Positions 26,130 through 37,777 are shown, counted from the first letter of the stretch. The stretch: 64,000 nucleotides of DNA from Ceratothoa steindachneri (GCA_963969495.1 OZ018328.1:131784468-131848467); one strand, 5' to 3'. Made by a program: numbers and translations. Notes: a model not told the origin generated them from the letters alone.

Positions 26130-27315
26130 GTTTTACCACTGAGCTGTCCTATTAGTGTTTTTTTTACATCGAGATGTCATATGTGTACTGTTTTGCCATA
26201 TATACGCCACCGTGTTATTCGTGTTACCACCGAGCTTACTGAATGTTGGATGTTTTACCACTAACATCCCTTCTTAGTATATGTTTTACCACATACATTA
26301 CCACTTTACAGAGGTTTTGCCACCAACCATGCCATTTGGTAGAGATCTTAGCACTGAACCTGCTTTCCTGCTAGAGGTCTTAACACTAATCCTGCTTTCT
26401 TTGGGAGAGGTTTTACAACCAATCCTGCGATATTGATAGCGGTTTTACAACCTGTACTGCCATATTAATACAGGTCTTACTACTAATCTGCCTTCTTTGG
26501 TAGAGGTCTTGTTACCAATCCTACTGTCAAGGTAAAGGCCTAACCCACTATCCTGCCCTCTTAGTAGAAGTCTTACCACAGTCCTTCCCTCTTGGTAGAG
26601 GTCTTACCTTAAGTCTGCCCTAATGATAGTGGTCTTAGTACCATTCATGTCTATTGGTAAAGGTATTACCACGAATCCTGCAATCTTGCTAGAGGTTCTA
26701 CCACCAATCCTGTCCTATTGCTAGAGGTTTTTGCATCAATCCTGTCCTCTTGCTAGATGTATTAACATCAATCCTGATGTCTTTGTAAGGGTTTCATTAC
26801 CAATTCTTCCCTCTTGTTAGATGTCTTACCACCAATTTTACCCTTTTGTAGAGGTCTCACAACCAGTTCTTCCTTCTTGGTATCAACCTTATCACGAATC
26901 CTACCCTCTTGGTAGAAGGATTACCACCAATCCTATCAACTTGCGGGAGATCTTACCAACAATCTTCTCCTCTTTCTAGAGGTCTTACCACTAATCCCGA
27001 TTTTTTGTTAGAGATCTTACCAATAGTCCTGCCATATTGCTAGAGTCCTTACCACCAATCCTGCTATCTTGTTAGAAGTCTTACAACCAAACCTGCCATC
27101 TTCTTAGAGGTTTTCCCACAAATCCTGCCATCTTGGTAAGGGTTTCACCACCAATCCCTTCCTCTTAGTAGAGGCCTTATTTTACTAATCGTGCCCTTAT
27201 GGTAGAGGTTTTAGCACCAGCAGGCCATATTGCTAGAGATCTTACCACCAATTCTGTCCTCTTGATAGAGGTATTACCACCAATCCTTACCTCTCGGTAG
27301 GGGTATTACCACTCA
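26130..27315. repeat. ~32-bp minisatellite, ~1.2 kb
   Basis: Degenerate units approximating 'agaggtcttaccaccaatcctgccctcttggt' run throughout, more diverged at the left end. About 30-35 copies. The unit contains TGGTA...TACCA, so single strands can form small hairpins. Unit length is not a multiple of three and no frame stays open, so it is not a protein repeat. Confidence 0.92.
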
Positions 27316-27728
27316 GAAGCGGTTCTGGCAGGTATGGAGCCCTTGGCCAACCATCCCTTCTACGCCCTCTTTAAACTGTTTCGTTCTCCTCCTTAAAAAA
27401 AGTCTGGAGCTACTATTATTTTATCATTATTACTATATTTCACTCATCTATTTTGAGCAATAACACATAAATTACTATAGATTATTCATCTAACAAAAAT
27501 ATATTCATAAATAATAAATAAGTACACAAACTATATACAATAATAACCACAAAGAAAAAAGAGAGAAACAAAGATATAAAGAAGTATATGAATAAAAGTG
27601 ATTTACTCTGCTAAATTGCACTTCATTTTCTAAAGAGAATAACTCATGGTTACATGAGATCCCAAATCCCCCCCCGCCCTCCCCACGGGCGGCTGCCCGT
27701 ATTGCCTATACTTAAATCCGCCTATGAC
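27314..27728. mobile_element. Possible small hAT-type MITE
   Basis: The left end reads cagaagcggttctggcaggt; the right end, reverse-complemented, reads cataggcggatttaagtata. Both resemble hAT 'CA..GGCGGAT' termini. The interior is AT-rich and non-coding. No convincing 8-bp duplication was found. Confidence 0.35.
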
Positions 27729-27791
27729 TGATATTTATGTCGAATAATGTTGGATTTTTTCGTTGGCTGCGAGAAAGTAGCCGTTTACGTA

Positions 27792-28375
27792 AGAGGGGCG
27801 GTCAATAAGTTTTGCGAATCGGTAGGGCAAAACAGAGGAAGGAGGATGGCTGTTTGTGGGGGGTGTTAGGACAAGTTATGACAAGTCAGGACCTGCAGCC
27901 ACACGCTCCTGCCTTGTATATTTAAGAAGCAGTAGCTGATCGCAGATCGTCAGTCACAAAGTTTGCAACAATGAAGAAGGTTGAGCACCGCACAGTGATC
28001 AAGTTTTGACCAAGGAAGGCAAGAATGCAAAAGAGATCCATGAACGCATGGTTGCAGTGTACACTGACAGCGCCCATTCCTATGCAACCATAGCTCGTTG
28101 GAATAGGGAGTTCCGCCATGGTCGTGAGTCCCTTGAAGATGACCCCCGTCTAGAACGCCCGTGAGACGTGAACAACGAGGACAATGTGGCCGTGTGGAGA
28201 AGATGATCCTCGAAAATCGACGGGTGAAGGTCTAAGAAATCGAGCGAGAACTTGGAATATCACATGGAAGTGTTATCAACATCATCCACGACAATTTGGC
28301 CATGACCAAGGTCTCTGCCCGTTTGGTCCCTAGAAACCTCACGAAACCTCACGACCCATGATCGACTTCACTCCT
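27792..28375 (+). mobile_element. mariner fragment: terminal repeat and transposase N-terminus
   Basis: TA then agaggggcggtcaataagtt is a mariner terminal repeat. The frame begins at about 27971 (MKKVEHRTVIKF), with KEIHERMVAVYTDSAHSYAT, IARWNREFRHGRESLEDDPR and, after a frame change, ISHGSVINIIHDNLAMTKVS: the paired helix-turn-helix DNA-binding region of a mariner transposase. Stops follow 'VIKF' and 'LERP'. The sequence breaks off after about 130 residues; the catalytic domain is absent. Confidence 0.88.
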
Positions 28376-28904
28376 TTTTTACATAAGGTTGACCTCTCAG
28401 AAGTACTTCAAAACAGAAAATAAGTATTTTTCAATTTTCGGAGTCTATTATTATACTTTTTGTTGTTTCTTTTAATAGTGGCATCTTGGCGGCACTGTGC
28501 CACAAGATCGTGGTCTAAATGTTTTAAACTTACCGTGAACAGATGCACTCATACCTTCCTGCTACCAGTCATGACCACACTTTAAACGAGTAACCTCACC
28601 ATTCCGAAGTTGACTTCGCTGAAGGAGTAGGCCTTGAAGCTTGTTGGACACTAGCACCTTATCTCCTTGAACTTGTTAATGATGCACTAAACAGTTCTTT
28701 CACGGGAAAATGAAGGTTATAAAAGTAGTTGTTAACAAAAGAAAATATGTCAACGTTTTTGCTCCATCTCCACAGGTCTCTGCACAAAAATTTCCGTGTG
28801 AATTGTTGTGAGCAGTACATTCATTTACACTCACGAATACTGATTAATGAAAGATAAATATTGGGGAGTTAAATAAAAAAAGTTATAATTGGACGAGGTT
28901 CTCC
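28376..28904. other. Sequence without recognised gene
   Basis: Nothing recognised. Confidence 0.45.
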
Positions 28905-29125
28905 GACAGGAGAATGAAATACACATAAAGATCAGAATAATATTTACTGGTTAGCCCCAAGACATCAAGCGCCATTTCTCATTGGGAGAATTGGGAGAAA
29001 GTGTCTGGGTCGTATTGTGTATTTTTGACACCAGGGGAGTGGAGTACTCGTTCTACGTGACAGCTGAGTAAGGGACACTAGTTCTCCATCGGCAAAATTT
29101 GGAGACATCGGGTATGTTGTGCTAG
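28905..29125. repeat. Dispersed repeat family E, copy 1
   Basis: Shares 'aatgaaat..cataaagat.agaa', 'gtgtctgggt.ctattgtgt.ttt..acacca' and 'tcctacgtgac'-like blocks with 62440-62640. No coding. Confidence 0.6.
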
Positions 29126-30177
29126 CGGTATTGTGATTAGTTGTGTACATGGCGATGCTTGTATAGATACCTACACCAGCGGAAGTGAGTATCAGCGTAT
29201 CCGAGTATCAGCGCTGGGATTAACCCCCTGCCTCGACGTCAGAAATCCAAATCCGTATCTACGAGGCTAGCGAAAGCTGCAATTTTGGTGGTTATACTGC
29301 AATGTACACAACTGTTCATCAATGGCAGTGAATATTTCACTGCTTCGGGCATTTCATCTTTATCTATGGGTATTAAACATCTGACTGTATTGGGTATGGA
29401 CATCCTACCTGCATCAAGGATGTGACTGTATCCAATCTGTTAAAGAATGACTCGTTTCCCCTGAAAATTTAAAGAGAGAATACACGAGAAATGGATGCCC
29501 GCTCTGAGTGAATAGGATGCGTTTTCCAACCTTGTGTAGCCTCATATTAATTGATATAACAACCGCATATGCTATGGCTGTGTACATTAGAGTATAATTG
29601 ATATTTTATAGCATGCCTCTACGAGTGGGGAAAAACGTGTACTGTTATTGCCAAGAGTGACAGCTGAAATACCCATCTCAAAATGTCCTTTTATAAAATT
29701 TGACTGTCCTTTTTATACAATCACTGCTTGGCGTGGGTGATGGTTACTCCCATGCCTGTGGCATGTCGGTGATACCAATGTTATAACGACTAGAGTCAAA
29801 CTTGAGTTTTTGTTATAGGTCTAATTATATTTCTGAGAATCTCTCTAAAAAATATGAGAAATCGTATGTGCATTTTACTCATTAACCCGCTGAGTAGCGC
29901 GGTGTTGAACGAGTGAAAATTTAGCTTTAAATGCATTAAATTTCTCGGTTGCTCACAAGCTAAGGCTTCATAGTGTCTAAGAAGTAAATATTTGTTAACA
30001 CAATGTTAGCATCTTCGGGAATGGATAGGTTCTGTATCAATGTCTGGTGACAATTTTGATCTGACTTGTGGTAGCAGAAAATAAACTTTATAGAGTTGCC
30101 AACCAAGTTTTCGACTGTTATTTGCAATTATATGACAATTTCGGCATTAAAACCTGGCGATAACTCGGGGAAATAAA
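29126..30177. other. Sequence without recognised gene
   Basis: A short direct repeat 'gagtatcagcg' occurs near 29187-29210. Nothing else recognised. Confidence 0.45.
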
Positions 30178-31425
30178 ATGGATACCAAGCGCCTTAATCA
30201 TCTTCAACTTCCAGACGGCAAACTTGTGAGCTTTACCGTAAACTCTTTGATTACCAAGGTTTCAGTGGAAGAAGCCATCAACCTTCTTAAAAGAGTTATC
30301 CTTAACTTCAACTTGGATCTTCCCATTGCAGCTAATAAATTTGTTGGTTTAGTGGAATTGTGTCTCTCAGATAATGTGTTTCAAGTTAATGAGTTTTATA
30401 GACAGAAATTTGGGTTAGGTATGGGAAATAGTTTATCATCGATATTTTGAGACAGAACTCCTACCCACAATTGCTCCCTCTAACTTCATATGGTTAAGGT
30501 ATATTGATGATGTTCTTTCAGTATGGCCTGATGGTCTTTATCTTGACCATTTTTTCAGTAACTTAAATAATTTGTATGCTTCAATTAAATTTAAATATGA
30601 GTGGGAAGAAGACAACAAATTACCCTTTTTAGATGTCCTTATCAACAAAGATTTCCATGATATAAAATTATCTGTATTCAGGAAGAGAAATCGCTCAAAT
30701 GCATATATACATGATTTTTCATGCTATGATAATACTGTTAAAATTCTGTAATATCTACCCTGTTTCTTAGAGTATATTTAATATGTCATCTTTCTTATTT
30801 AGAAGAAGAAATTGTTAAAATCAGGACTATTGTTACAGAACTGTATTACCCAGATTGGTTTATAACATCAGCTCATTTTGCAGCTGGAATATTTACTATT
30901 GTAATAAGCCGGCACGTTCTAATGACTTTAGCAAATGTATAACATTGCCATTTAATGACAAACTAAAGAAGTTAAAGCACTTATTTCAGGAAACAGGAAT
31001 TAAAATAGCTTTTAAATATAATAATTCTATAAACCAAATGATGATTTCCAGGAAACTAAAAAGATCAACAGGATAAAGGGGTATATGTAATTCCATGTAA
31101 AGATTGTGAAAATGTTTATTTAGGTGAAACGGGAAGAGATTTAGATAAGAGATTGTATGAACATAAGAGGGACATCAGAGTTAGCAATAAAAGTAGTGGA
31201 GTATTTTGTCATGCCAGAGATTTTAATAATTCCATGGATTTTCAAGGAAGTAAATTGGTCTTTAAATAAAAAAAATATGTCAAAAGAAGACTTGTAGAAT
31301 CAAGTTTGATCAAATCTATTCTCAATTTCAATTTATCTGAAGGTCAACTTTCTTTTAATAGTTTGATATGTAAGCAGATAAACAAAATTGTAAAACTGCC
31401 CAGCCCTAATCAGGTAGTAAAATAT
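30178..31425 (+). pseudogene. Penelope RT and GIY-YIG endonuclease pseudogene
   Basis: The first open part (30178-30450) has SFTVNSLITKVSVEEAINLL and FYRQKFGLGMGNSLSS, the Penelope RT blocks. After a frameshift, WLRYIDDVLSVWPDG (about 30490-30535) holds the YIDD catalytic motif, then KYEWEEDNKLPFLDVLINKD. The linker includes LPFNDKLKKLKHLFQETGIK (about 30950-31010). The GIY-YIG-type domain is at 31081-31230: VYVIPCKDCENVYLGETGRD followed by KRLYEHKRD. Several frameshifts and stops (about 30448, 30750, 31075, 31268) inactivate it. This clade primes reverse transcription from chromosomal nicks or ends. Confidence 0.88.
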
Positions 31426-31670
31426 GTCCCTCCCGGGATCAGCCTGAGCAGGGGAGTGTGTCAGATAACATGATTCTTGTCGATCAGGTCAGAGGTGTGT
31501 ATGTAGTTTTCTGTAATTTTTTACTCAGTTGCCAGTTAACAAGGGTGTGTAATACACCGAAACTGTTCTGGAATAAATATAGCTTCATGAAGTGTGGTTT
31601 AATTCCTCATCAACCTTGTGATAGTGCATCAACTTTCATCATGGATACCTTTGGGTTTTTTTTATAGGAG
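30178..31670 (+). mobile_element. Penelope-like element, 5'-truncated
   Basis: It contains the reverse transcriptase from inside the palm domain onward, a linker and a GIY-YIG endonuclease, in the order known for Penelope elements. The non-coding tail has aataaa at about 31573. Upstream of 30178 no RT N-terminus is visible, so the element is truncated. No flanking LTR-like repeats were identified. Confidence 0.85.
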
Positions 31671-31852
31671 AAAATGACGTGGGAATAGCATGTTATATGA
31701 TATGCTTAATATACACTAACCACAATTTGTGGGAAAATGGTTGATGATTTTGGTGATGTGAAGTTGACGGGGCTTACCAAACCCTTCTATTTATAATATC
31801 TTTAAATTTTCTATTTTAGTTTTTGGATTTCTTTCATTCAAGTTTCTCTTTT
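31671..31852. other. Spacer, nothing recognised
   Basis: AT-rich sequence between the Penelope tail and family A copy 2. Confidence 0.4.
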
Positions 31853-31902
31853 AATCATTTGGTTAATTTTGGGTTTATTCACACCCTCGAATTTTTGGAT
31901 AA

Positions 31903-31906
<4 letters not shown>

Positions 31907-31980
<74 letters not shown>
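31907..31980. repeat. (TA)n microsatellite, left half
   Basis: About 74 bp of TA, homologous in position to the tract of family A copy 1. Confidence 0.97.
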
Positions 31981-31983
<3 letters not shown>

Positions 31984-32328
31984 AAACATTAACTAATGCA
32001 CCCATTCACACCAAAAAAAATTTAAAAACTTATTAAAAATGCCTGAAAATGACGTTGAACACATATAGTCTCCATAATTCACAGATCTTGCCATAATCAA
32101 TTATTTTTGGGGGGGAAATTGGAGCAAAAACTAGGGGATATATTCCCTGTAAGAAGCGTCTACGAAGGAGCTAGAGCAAGTTTCACTTGAAAACAGTTAA
32201 ATTCGTATAGATACAGCCTAAACCTGTATGAATCGATTGGTTAGCGTATTAAATCTATTTATACTGCTAAGGGGGAGGGGACTCAAAGTCAGTAATTTAA
32301 TTAATGTTTCCATTATTTTGTCCAACCC

Positions 32329-32331
<3 letters not shown>
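31981..32331. mobile_element. Tc1/mariner-type MITE inserted in (TA)n
   Basis: The right end, reverse-complemented, starts CAGGGGTTGGACAAAATAAT followed by ggaaacattaattaa, a familiar Tc1-type terminus. The left end shows the inverse ggaaacattaactaa right after the TA tract, lacking its outer ~18 bp. Both sides are TA repeats, as expected for TA-targeted insertion. About 350 bp, no coding. Confidence 0.8.

Positions 32332-32384
<53 letters not shown>
32332..32384. repeat. (TA)n microsatellite, right half
   Basis: About 53 bp of TA, presumably the same original tract as 31907-31980. Confidence 0.97.
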
Positions 32385-32388
<4 letters not shown>

Positions 32389-33304
32389 AATTGAATTTTA
32401 ATGTATACAATGTTTTTAATGGGCAAATTTAAAAAAAGGTGCTTTTTGTTTATTTTGTTAAGCTATTACAATCGCATCATATTGTATTATACATCATTTT
32501 TAAGGTAATTTCGAAATGGAGGGGCTTGCCCCCATACACCACACTTAAAATTGAGGGGTGCTTCCCCCAACACAACCCGCAATTTAAAAGAAACCCCTAA
32601 CATTAGATTCGAATTCAAACGGCGATTCCTAAATGTCATTAGGCCTCTAGTTTTTCTACCGCGTTCCTTGATTTCAGCCTCGCGCCGAATGCTATTTAAA
32701 TTAATCATATTTTCTTTAAAATTAATTAATATGAAATCTCCATCTCATATTTTAATTCAGAAAAAAATCACTTCAAAATGATATACTGTATAATACACTA
32801 TAATGTAATTCAAAATTCACATGCGTCTCTCAAGATGGCGGCCAATTTATTTTTCGCCATAACATCATAATTAGAACTTTGCCCACATTAAGTAGTGAAT
32901 AAGCTTAATCATAGATATACTCTATATAGCATTTGTGTGTGTGTTTTTTTTTTAAATAGAGATATTTATAACAAAACGTCCACAAAATTCGAGGTTGGGC
33001 ATAAACCCAACATTAACCAATTATTTATAGGAGTTTTCACCTACCAGGATATCGTTTTCCTTTCAATGTGTCAAGTTTATGCATATCTTTTCGGTTTTTT
33101 TGCTCCTACCACAAAAATGCAATGGAAAAACGGGTTTAGTCCTTCTCAGCTCACCTTTATTGACTCGCTGCGTGTGGTTGTGGACAGGATCATTCAAATT
33201 CTCTACAGTATGGCATGTGTGTGTATTCATTTTAGAATGATTTATTCAAGAAAATGCTATAAACAGTGTCTCCCCCTCAAATTTAAGATTTTGAAAAGGT
33301 TATT

Positions 33305-33430
33305 TTAAACGTTTAACGCCATCTTTCACCCTTTGCTGGGTCTAAAAGACCGTGGGAAAGATAGTGGTAGATTTAAAAGAGAGGAAAAACATAACTCGAG
33401 AGAGAGCACCAGGTTCTCTTGAGAAACTGG
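33305..33430 (+). repeat. Dispersed repeat family D, copy 2
   Basis: Matches 22580-22695 in the same orientation, and 35650-35765 inverted. The following cttctcttgagaaactggtg region forms a small hairpin. Confidence 0.7.
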
Positions 33431-34379
33431 TGCCTTCTCTCGGTTTAAAGAAGTGAATGTGTGTGGTATGTACATAGTCCGAATACCATGTCACTCTCTT
33501 GAACCTACACTTCTCAATAAAAGCCAGCCTCATTGTGAGGATGTGTACGTTAACATACACCAATGTACGTACGAAAAATGCCTCTTTTGGTACGATTAAT
33601 GCTAAATATACCTACAATGAGCGGTAAATATTTAAATTCATTAATAAAAATGATCAAAGTGGTACACACAAATGTATTAAATTTGGCAGCGTGTAAATTT
33701 TTTGTTTAGTACACATTTGTTTTTTTTCGTAAGGTGTTTCTTCCCAAAAGGAGAAATAATTGGTCTCCCATAGAAAAAAAAATAAATGTATAAAAAAAGG
33801 AAGAAAAACGAGCCCTCGATAATTTTTATCTTCCTCCACTTTTTGTCTTTTATTTCCGGTTTAAAATTGTTGGGGGTGAAAAGGACTATGGGGACGAAAT
33901 TTGGAATTCTAATTCGTTCTCTTTTTAGAGGAAAATTTTAATTGGAGTCATGTTGAATAATGACGTGACTCGAGCTGTTTTTGTGGATTTTGGCACCGTC
34001 CGGAAACGAGGGGCCATTATACTGTAATTTGGTACTGAAGAAGTCATTTTTTTTTTAAAGTAGTGACATTTTAGTTGCCTTCTTTGTATTTTGTCTAAAT
34101 ACCACCACATATTTATTCGAATCTTAGTTGCTATTTAGGGTAAAGATGAGATTTTGGGCAGGTTCCGTGTGTACGTTTGCTCCCGTAATTTGTAGGGTTT
34201 TAAAAAATTTGACTCTCGTTTGGCGGCCGCCACGACAACAAAACCATCGAAGTTGCACCCCCTCACCCCACCCCATTTTTAGGCCAAGGCAAGTAAAAAA
34301 TACAAAAGGAGACAAAAATACAATAAATACAACAGCTAGTGCCCCTCCCCCCCTACAGTCTCAATTAGATTGAAACTAC
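33431..34379. other. Sequence without recognised gene
   Basis: The part near 34130-34379 may be the 3' untranslated region of the minus-strand LINE next to it. Confidence 0.4.
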
Positions 34380-35040
34380 CTAGTTTTTATTTCTCCTAGA
34401 CATTTCTATTTTATCCTTTCTTCGCCACTTTATTTTCTTACCTATTTTTATGAACGGGAGCTGAATTTGCAGGCTAGTCGCCGACCAGTATTCATCCATC
34501 ATTCCTCGATCAGGACCAATTTGGTGGGGTGGCTGGCTAATCCCTCCCTTTCGGCTCTTATTAAGTCCGGCTGTTTTTAACATTTTCTCCCTCTACTCAC
34601 CCCATCTCCCGTTGGCTTATTTTTAAACCTATTAAACATATTTTTAAAAATATTAGGACAGGATTTTTGTACCACTTCAGGTGGTAAACAATTCCATATT
34701 TCAGTAATTTTATAGGTAAACAAGTTTGCGCCATTACTGCGTAGAATCGACTATTTAGCACTTAAAATCCATTATTTCGCCCGATTGTGATACTCAGAAA
34801 AGGATTCAAATTCAAAATCTGCAGAGCCGTTGATAATTTTGAAAACTTGGATCAGTTCTCTAAGGAGTCTTTTGGTTTCCAATCGTAACCATTTTAAGGG
34901 TTTTAATCTCTCTTCATGAGATTTATGTCAGCTCGGAAATCATTTTTGTTGCTACACGGTGAATTCTCTCCAAAGTTTGGGTGTCCTTAGCAAGTATAGG
35001 GACCAAAATTGGGGTCCATATTCCAAGGGGTGTCTGACTC
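34380..35040 (-). pseudogene. CR1-group LINE, ORF2 C-terminal remnant
   Basis: The minus strand reads PLEYGPQFWSLYL (about 35020-34980), then SHEERLKPLKWLRLETKRLL and RELIQVFKIINGSADFEF (about 34920-34810), then EIWNCLPPEVVQK (about 34700-34660) and NIFKNMFNRFKNKPTGDG. These are the canonical post-RT blocks of CR1/L2/Rex LINEs. The same protein region is found at 1-270 but the two copies differ, so they may be different families. Frameshifts and stops are present. Confidence 0.85.
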
Positions 35041-35649
35041 GATCTATTTAGACCGAATTTATTGACCACTGACTGTCAAAAGCTTTTCGCGTAATTAAAT
35101 CTGCCTCGCTCATCTACTCTCGGGCTTATTATCTCTTAGCTTGATTTGCTTTCCAATTGAGTTCAGTCAGTCAATCAATCAGTGTCATTTTTCTGCCACA
35201 GCAAATGAAAATAACCCTCGAGGTTTCTACCCTCCCTACCTCTAAATCATTTAGGAGTGATGGCGACAATAATAAAATATTTATTATTCTCGATCCCTTT
35301 TCATCATTTCTCTATTTTCCTGTCATTCCTTCTTCTATAATTTTTTTTCATTGTTATTCACCCACTAAACATCTTCTATTTCATTTTTTGACCTATGGCG
35401 AACCTGTAAGGGGAAGATCGATCCGTTTTCCATCAGGTGACCTTAGCGATAAGGAAGGTTAAACGCCTCTCGTTAAGAATGAGCGTGAAGCGCCTTTAGC
35501 AGGGTCAGATAAATGGGGAAATCCAGTAGAAACCTCCCTTAAGGGGGTAGATGGTTTAACAGGAGTGAGCCCCCCCACCCCACCTACAACTGAAACTTGG
35601 ATGAGTGGCACGCCCTCCCGGGATTAGTGGCCCAAGAAACCTGGATTTG
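35041..35649. other. Sequence without recognised gene
   Basis: Nothing recognised. Confidence 0.4.
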
Positions 35650-35765
35650 TCTTTCAGTTCGTCTTTGTACCTCTTTTAAATCTCCCACGATCTGTTCGAC
35701 GCCTGTAAGGATCAAAGAAAGTGTAAAAGAAGGCGTTAAACTTTCTTTTAAACATCCTTTGGCAA
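35650..35765 (-). repeat. Dispersed repeat family D, copy 3 (inverted)
   Basis: Reverse complement shares 'gtttaacgcc.tctt', 'gtgggagatttaaaagaggt' and 'aaagacga' with copies 1 and 2. Confidence 0.65.
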
Positions 35766-36858
35766 AAGGGGGACGCGGCCAATAGTCAAACGAGGAATCC
35801 CGGCTTGTTCACATCAGTCGTCTCGCTCAGTAGCAATTTTAGCTGCATGGCGCCAAAGCAAATGGTTGCATGCGCTGTTATTTCACTCATGCATGAATAT
35901 TGACCACATGCATGCAATAAATACATTTCACTCTTTCGATTCTCCCATTCTTCCACTCTCTTTCTCTCTATCCCCCCTCTCTCTTTCTCTCTCTCTCTTT
36001 CCCCTTGTTTTCTAACAACTAAAATATCATACTTGACCATGAACACAGCGCAGCCATTGGAGAAAGCATCAGGGAGAGGAACAGCTAGATGTGGGAAAGG
36101 ATAAATGAACAGAAAGAACGATAATGGTGATAAAGTTAAAGAAAAAAAGTAGACTGAGTAGAAAAACCTGTATTTAAATAGTGTGAAAGAAAGGAAGGTA
36201 TTATGAACCTCCAATAAATGTTCTAAAAAATATGTAGGCTCAAAACTACGGAATTGAAGACAGTTGCGCCTCGTTCTGGGGTTCAGTCCTCTGCCGCCGA
36301 CTTCTCGTAGCTCCTTAGATCGGTACTTAACCGATCGAGTTGCTATTCACACCTAGAAAAAGGTGTCAGATCACTGGAACAGCACTACTCCCCGAAAGGA
36401 AATTTGAACCTCATCCCCCTTAAATTTATGCTACAAATACATTCACTACATAGTGTATTGTCTGCAATAGACTTTAACCCAAATTAAACTAACCTGGGTT
36501 AGGTTTGGGTGTAGATAATACACTAAATATTAATATATTTGAAGATCACTAAGTCTTAAAATATTAAACGTCCTTCTGCTGAGGTTTTATGGGGGAGAAG
36601 ATGTTTAAGTTGTTTAAGTGTGGCCCAAGGAGTCTTCAGAGGTGGTATTTCGGTAGAAACAATACCTTTATCCTTAGCCGAAAAGTTTGAAGTCAGCAAA
36701 TCAATTTCATCCTCCCCTTCTTTCTATGAACTCAAAATAAAGGGCATCTCAAATAAGCCACGCTCTCTCACTTGTTCGTGAAGGTATGGAATTACGCTGG
36801 GTCTTTTTGGGAACAGTCATGGCAGCGAATTAGACGTTCGAGGCTATCGTGAGGTTAT
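35766..36858. other. Sequence without recognised gene
   Basis: It includes a pyrimidine-rich ctctctttctctct run near 35950-36003. Nothing else recognised. Confidence 0.4.
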
Positions 36859-37777
36859 GGTCGAACGCAATACTCCCGGCGCTTTTACAGCGCCGGAAGT
36901 ATTACGTTCGACCTTTTTGGAGTACACCTCGTGTCACGCTGGAACCGTGCCAGTGTATAAGTATGGCTCCAAGTCCCAAGAGGGGGTCGGCTTCCACGCC
37001 GTATCCCCTCTGTTTGAAGTCAGTGGGGCTCTGCCAGGCGCTGCGTCTGTCTTCACGGCCGAGCTGGTGGCAATACATCACTCGGTACGGGAGATTACGC
37101 GACATGCCCGGTTCGGAGACCAGATTGTGATTTATAGCGACTCACAGAGCGCCCTGAGTGCTCTCGGGGCATTGGAATCTCCGCATCCCCTGGTTCGCGA
37201 TATCCGTGACGCCACGGTTTTGGCGAGCCGGGCGAATGTCGAGATCATCTTCTGCCGGGTTCCTGGACATGTAGGAATTGCGGGGAATGAGCGCGCCGAC
37301 GAGGGCGCCAAAGAGTCCGCGAGGACCAGCGTTTCATTCTTCCTCGCAGGAATACGGGCTCCTTGACAAAGAAGATTGGAGACGGTTGAAGGGAACTTAA
37401 AGTTGCGTGCGACTGTTCCCATGGACCTCCTCATAATGCCGCGAAGGCTTCAGGTTGCTTTCTGTCGTCTCCGAATTGGGCACACTCGCGGGACGCCCCG
37501 CCATTTGAAGGAAAGCTCGCCAGCGCCCTACTGTGAAGACTGCGTTGTCCCTCAGACTGTTCGGCACATTCTTGTTGAAAGTCCCATTCTGGGCGATCTC
37601 CGTGCACGTTACCTGTCCCGGTATCGGGATGGGCGGGGTCGCTACCGCCTGTCCCTTGTATTCGGGACAAGTTCGTGCACATTGACTGGTGGACATATAG
37701 ACTTTTGGGGGGGAGGCCGACCTTCTCCCCTTTATTTAATTAGGTTTTGTTTTTTGCTATTGTTGTTTTCTTTGTAG
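36857..37777 (+). pseudogene. LINE ORF2 C-terminus: RNase H and zinc region (copy A)
   Basis: The first open part (to 37366) carries RNase H motifs: AELVAIHHSVREI, IVIYSDSQSALSALGALESP and VPGHVGIAGNERADEGAKES. The first catalytic Asp block, normally T-D-G-S, reads KYGSKS, so that Asp is lost. After a frame break, 37376-37777 has CRLRIGHTRGTPRHLKES, CEDCVVPQTVRHILVE and RARYLSRYRDGRGRYRLSL, the Cys/His region ending ORF2 in this LINE group. RNase H would remove template RNA during retrotransposition. Confidence 0.85.

Larger units (their letters stand above)
31861..33018. mobile_element. Family A inverted-repeat transposon, copy 2 (8-bp TSD)
   Basis: Left end GGTTAATTTTGGGTTTATTC; right end, reverse-complemented, GGTTAATGTTGGGTTTATGC. 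Flanks AATCATTT (31853-31860) and AATTATTT (33019-33026) form an 8-bp duplication with one transition. The body at 32440-32960 matches copy 1. It contains a (TA)n split by a Tc1-type MITE and lacks the family B insertion of copy 1. No coding. Confidence 0.85.

Noticed and set aside
26130..27315. CRISPR array
   Set aside because: Units are tandem and degenerate without unique spacers, and the genome is clearly animal.
27314..27728. Certain hAT MITE with 8-bp duplication
   Set aside because: Termini look right but flanking 8-mers do not match, so it was kept only at low confidence.
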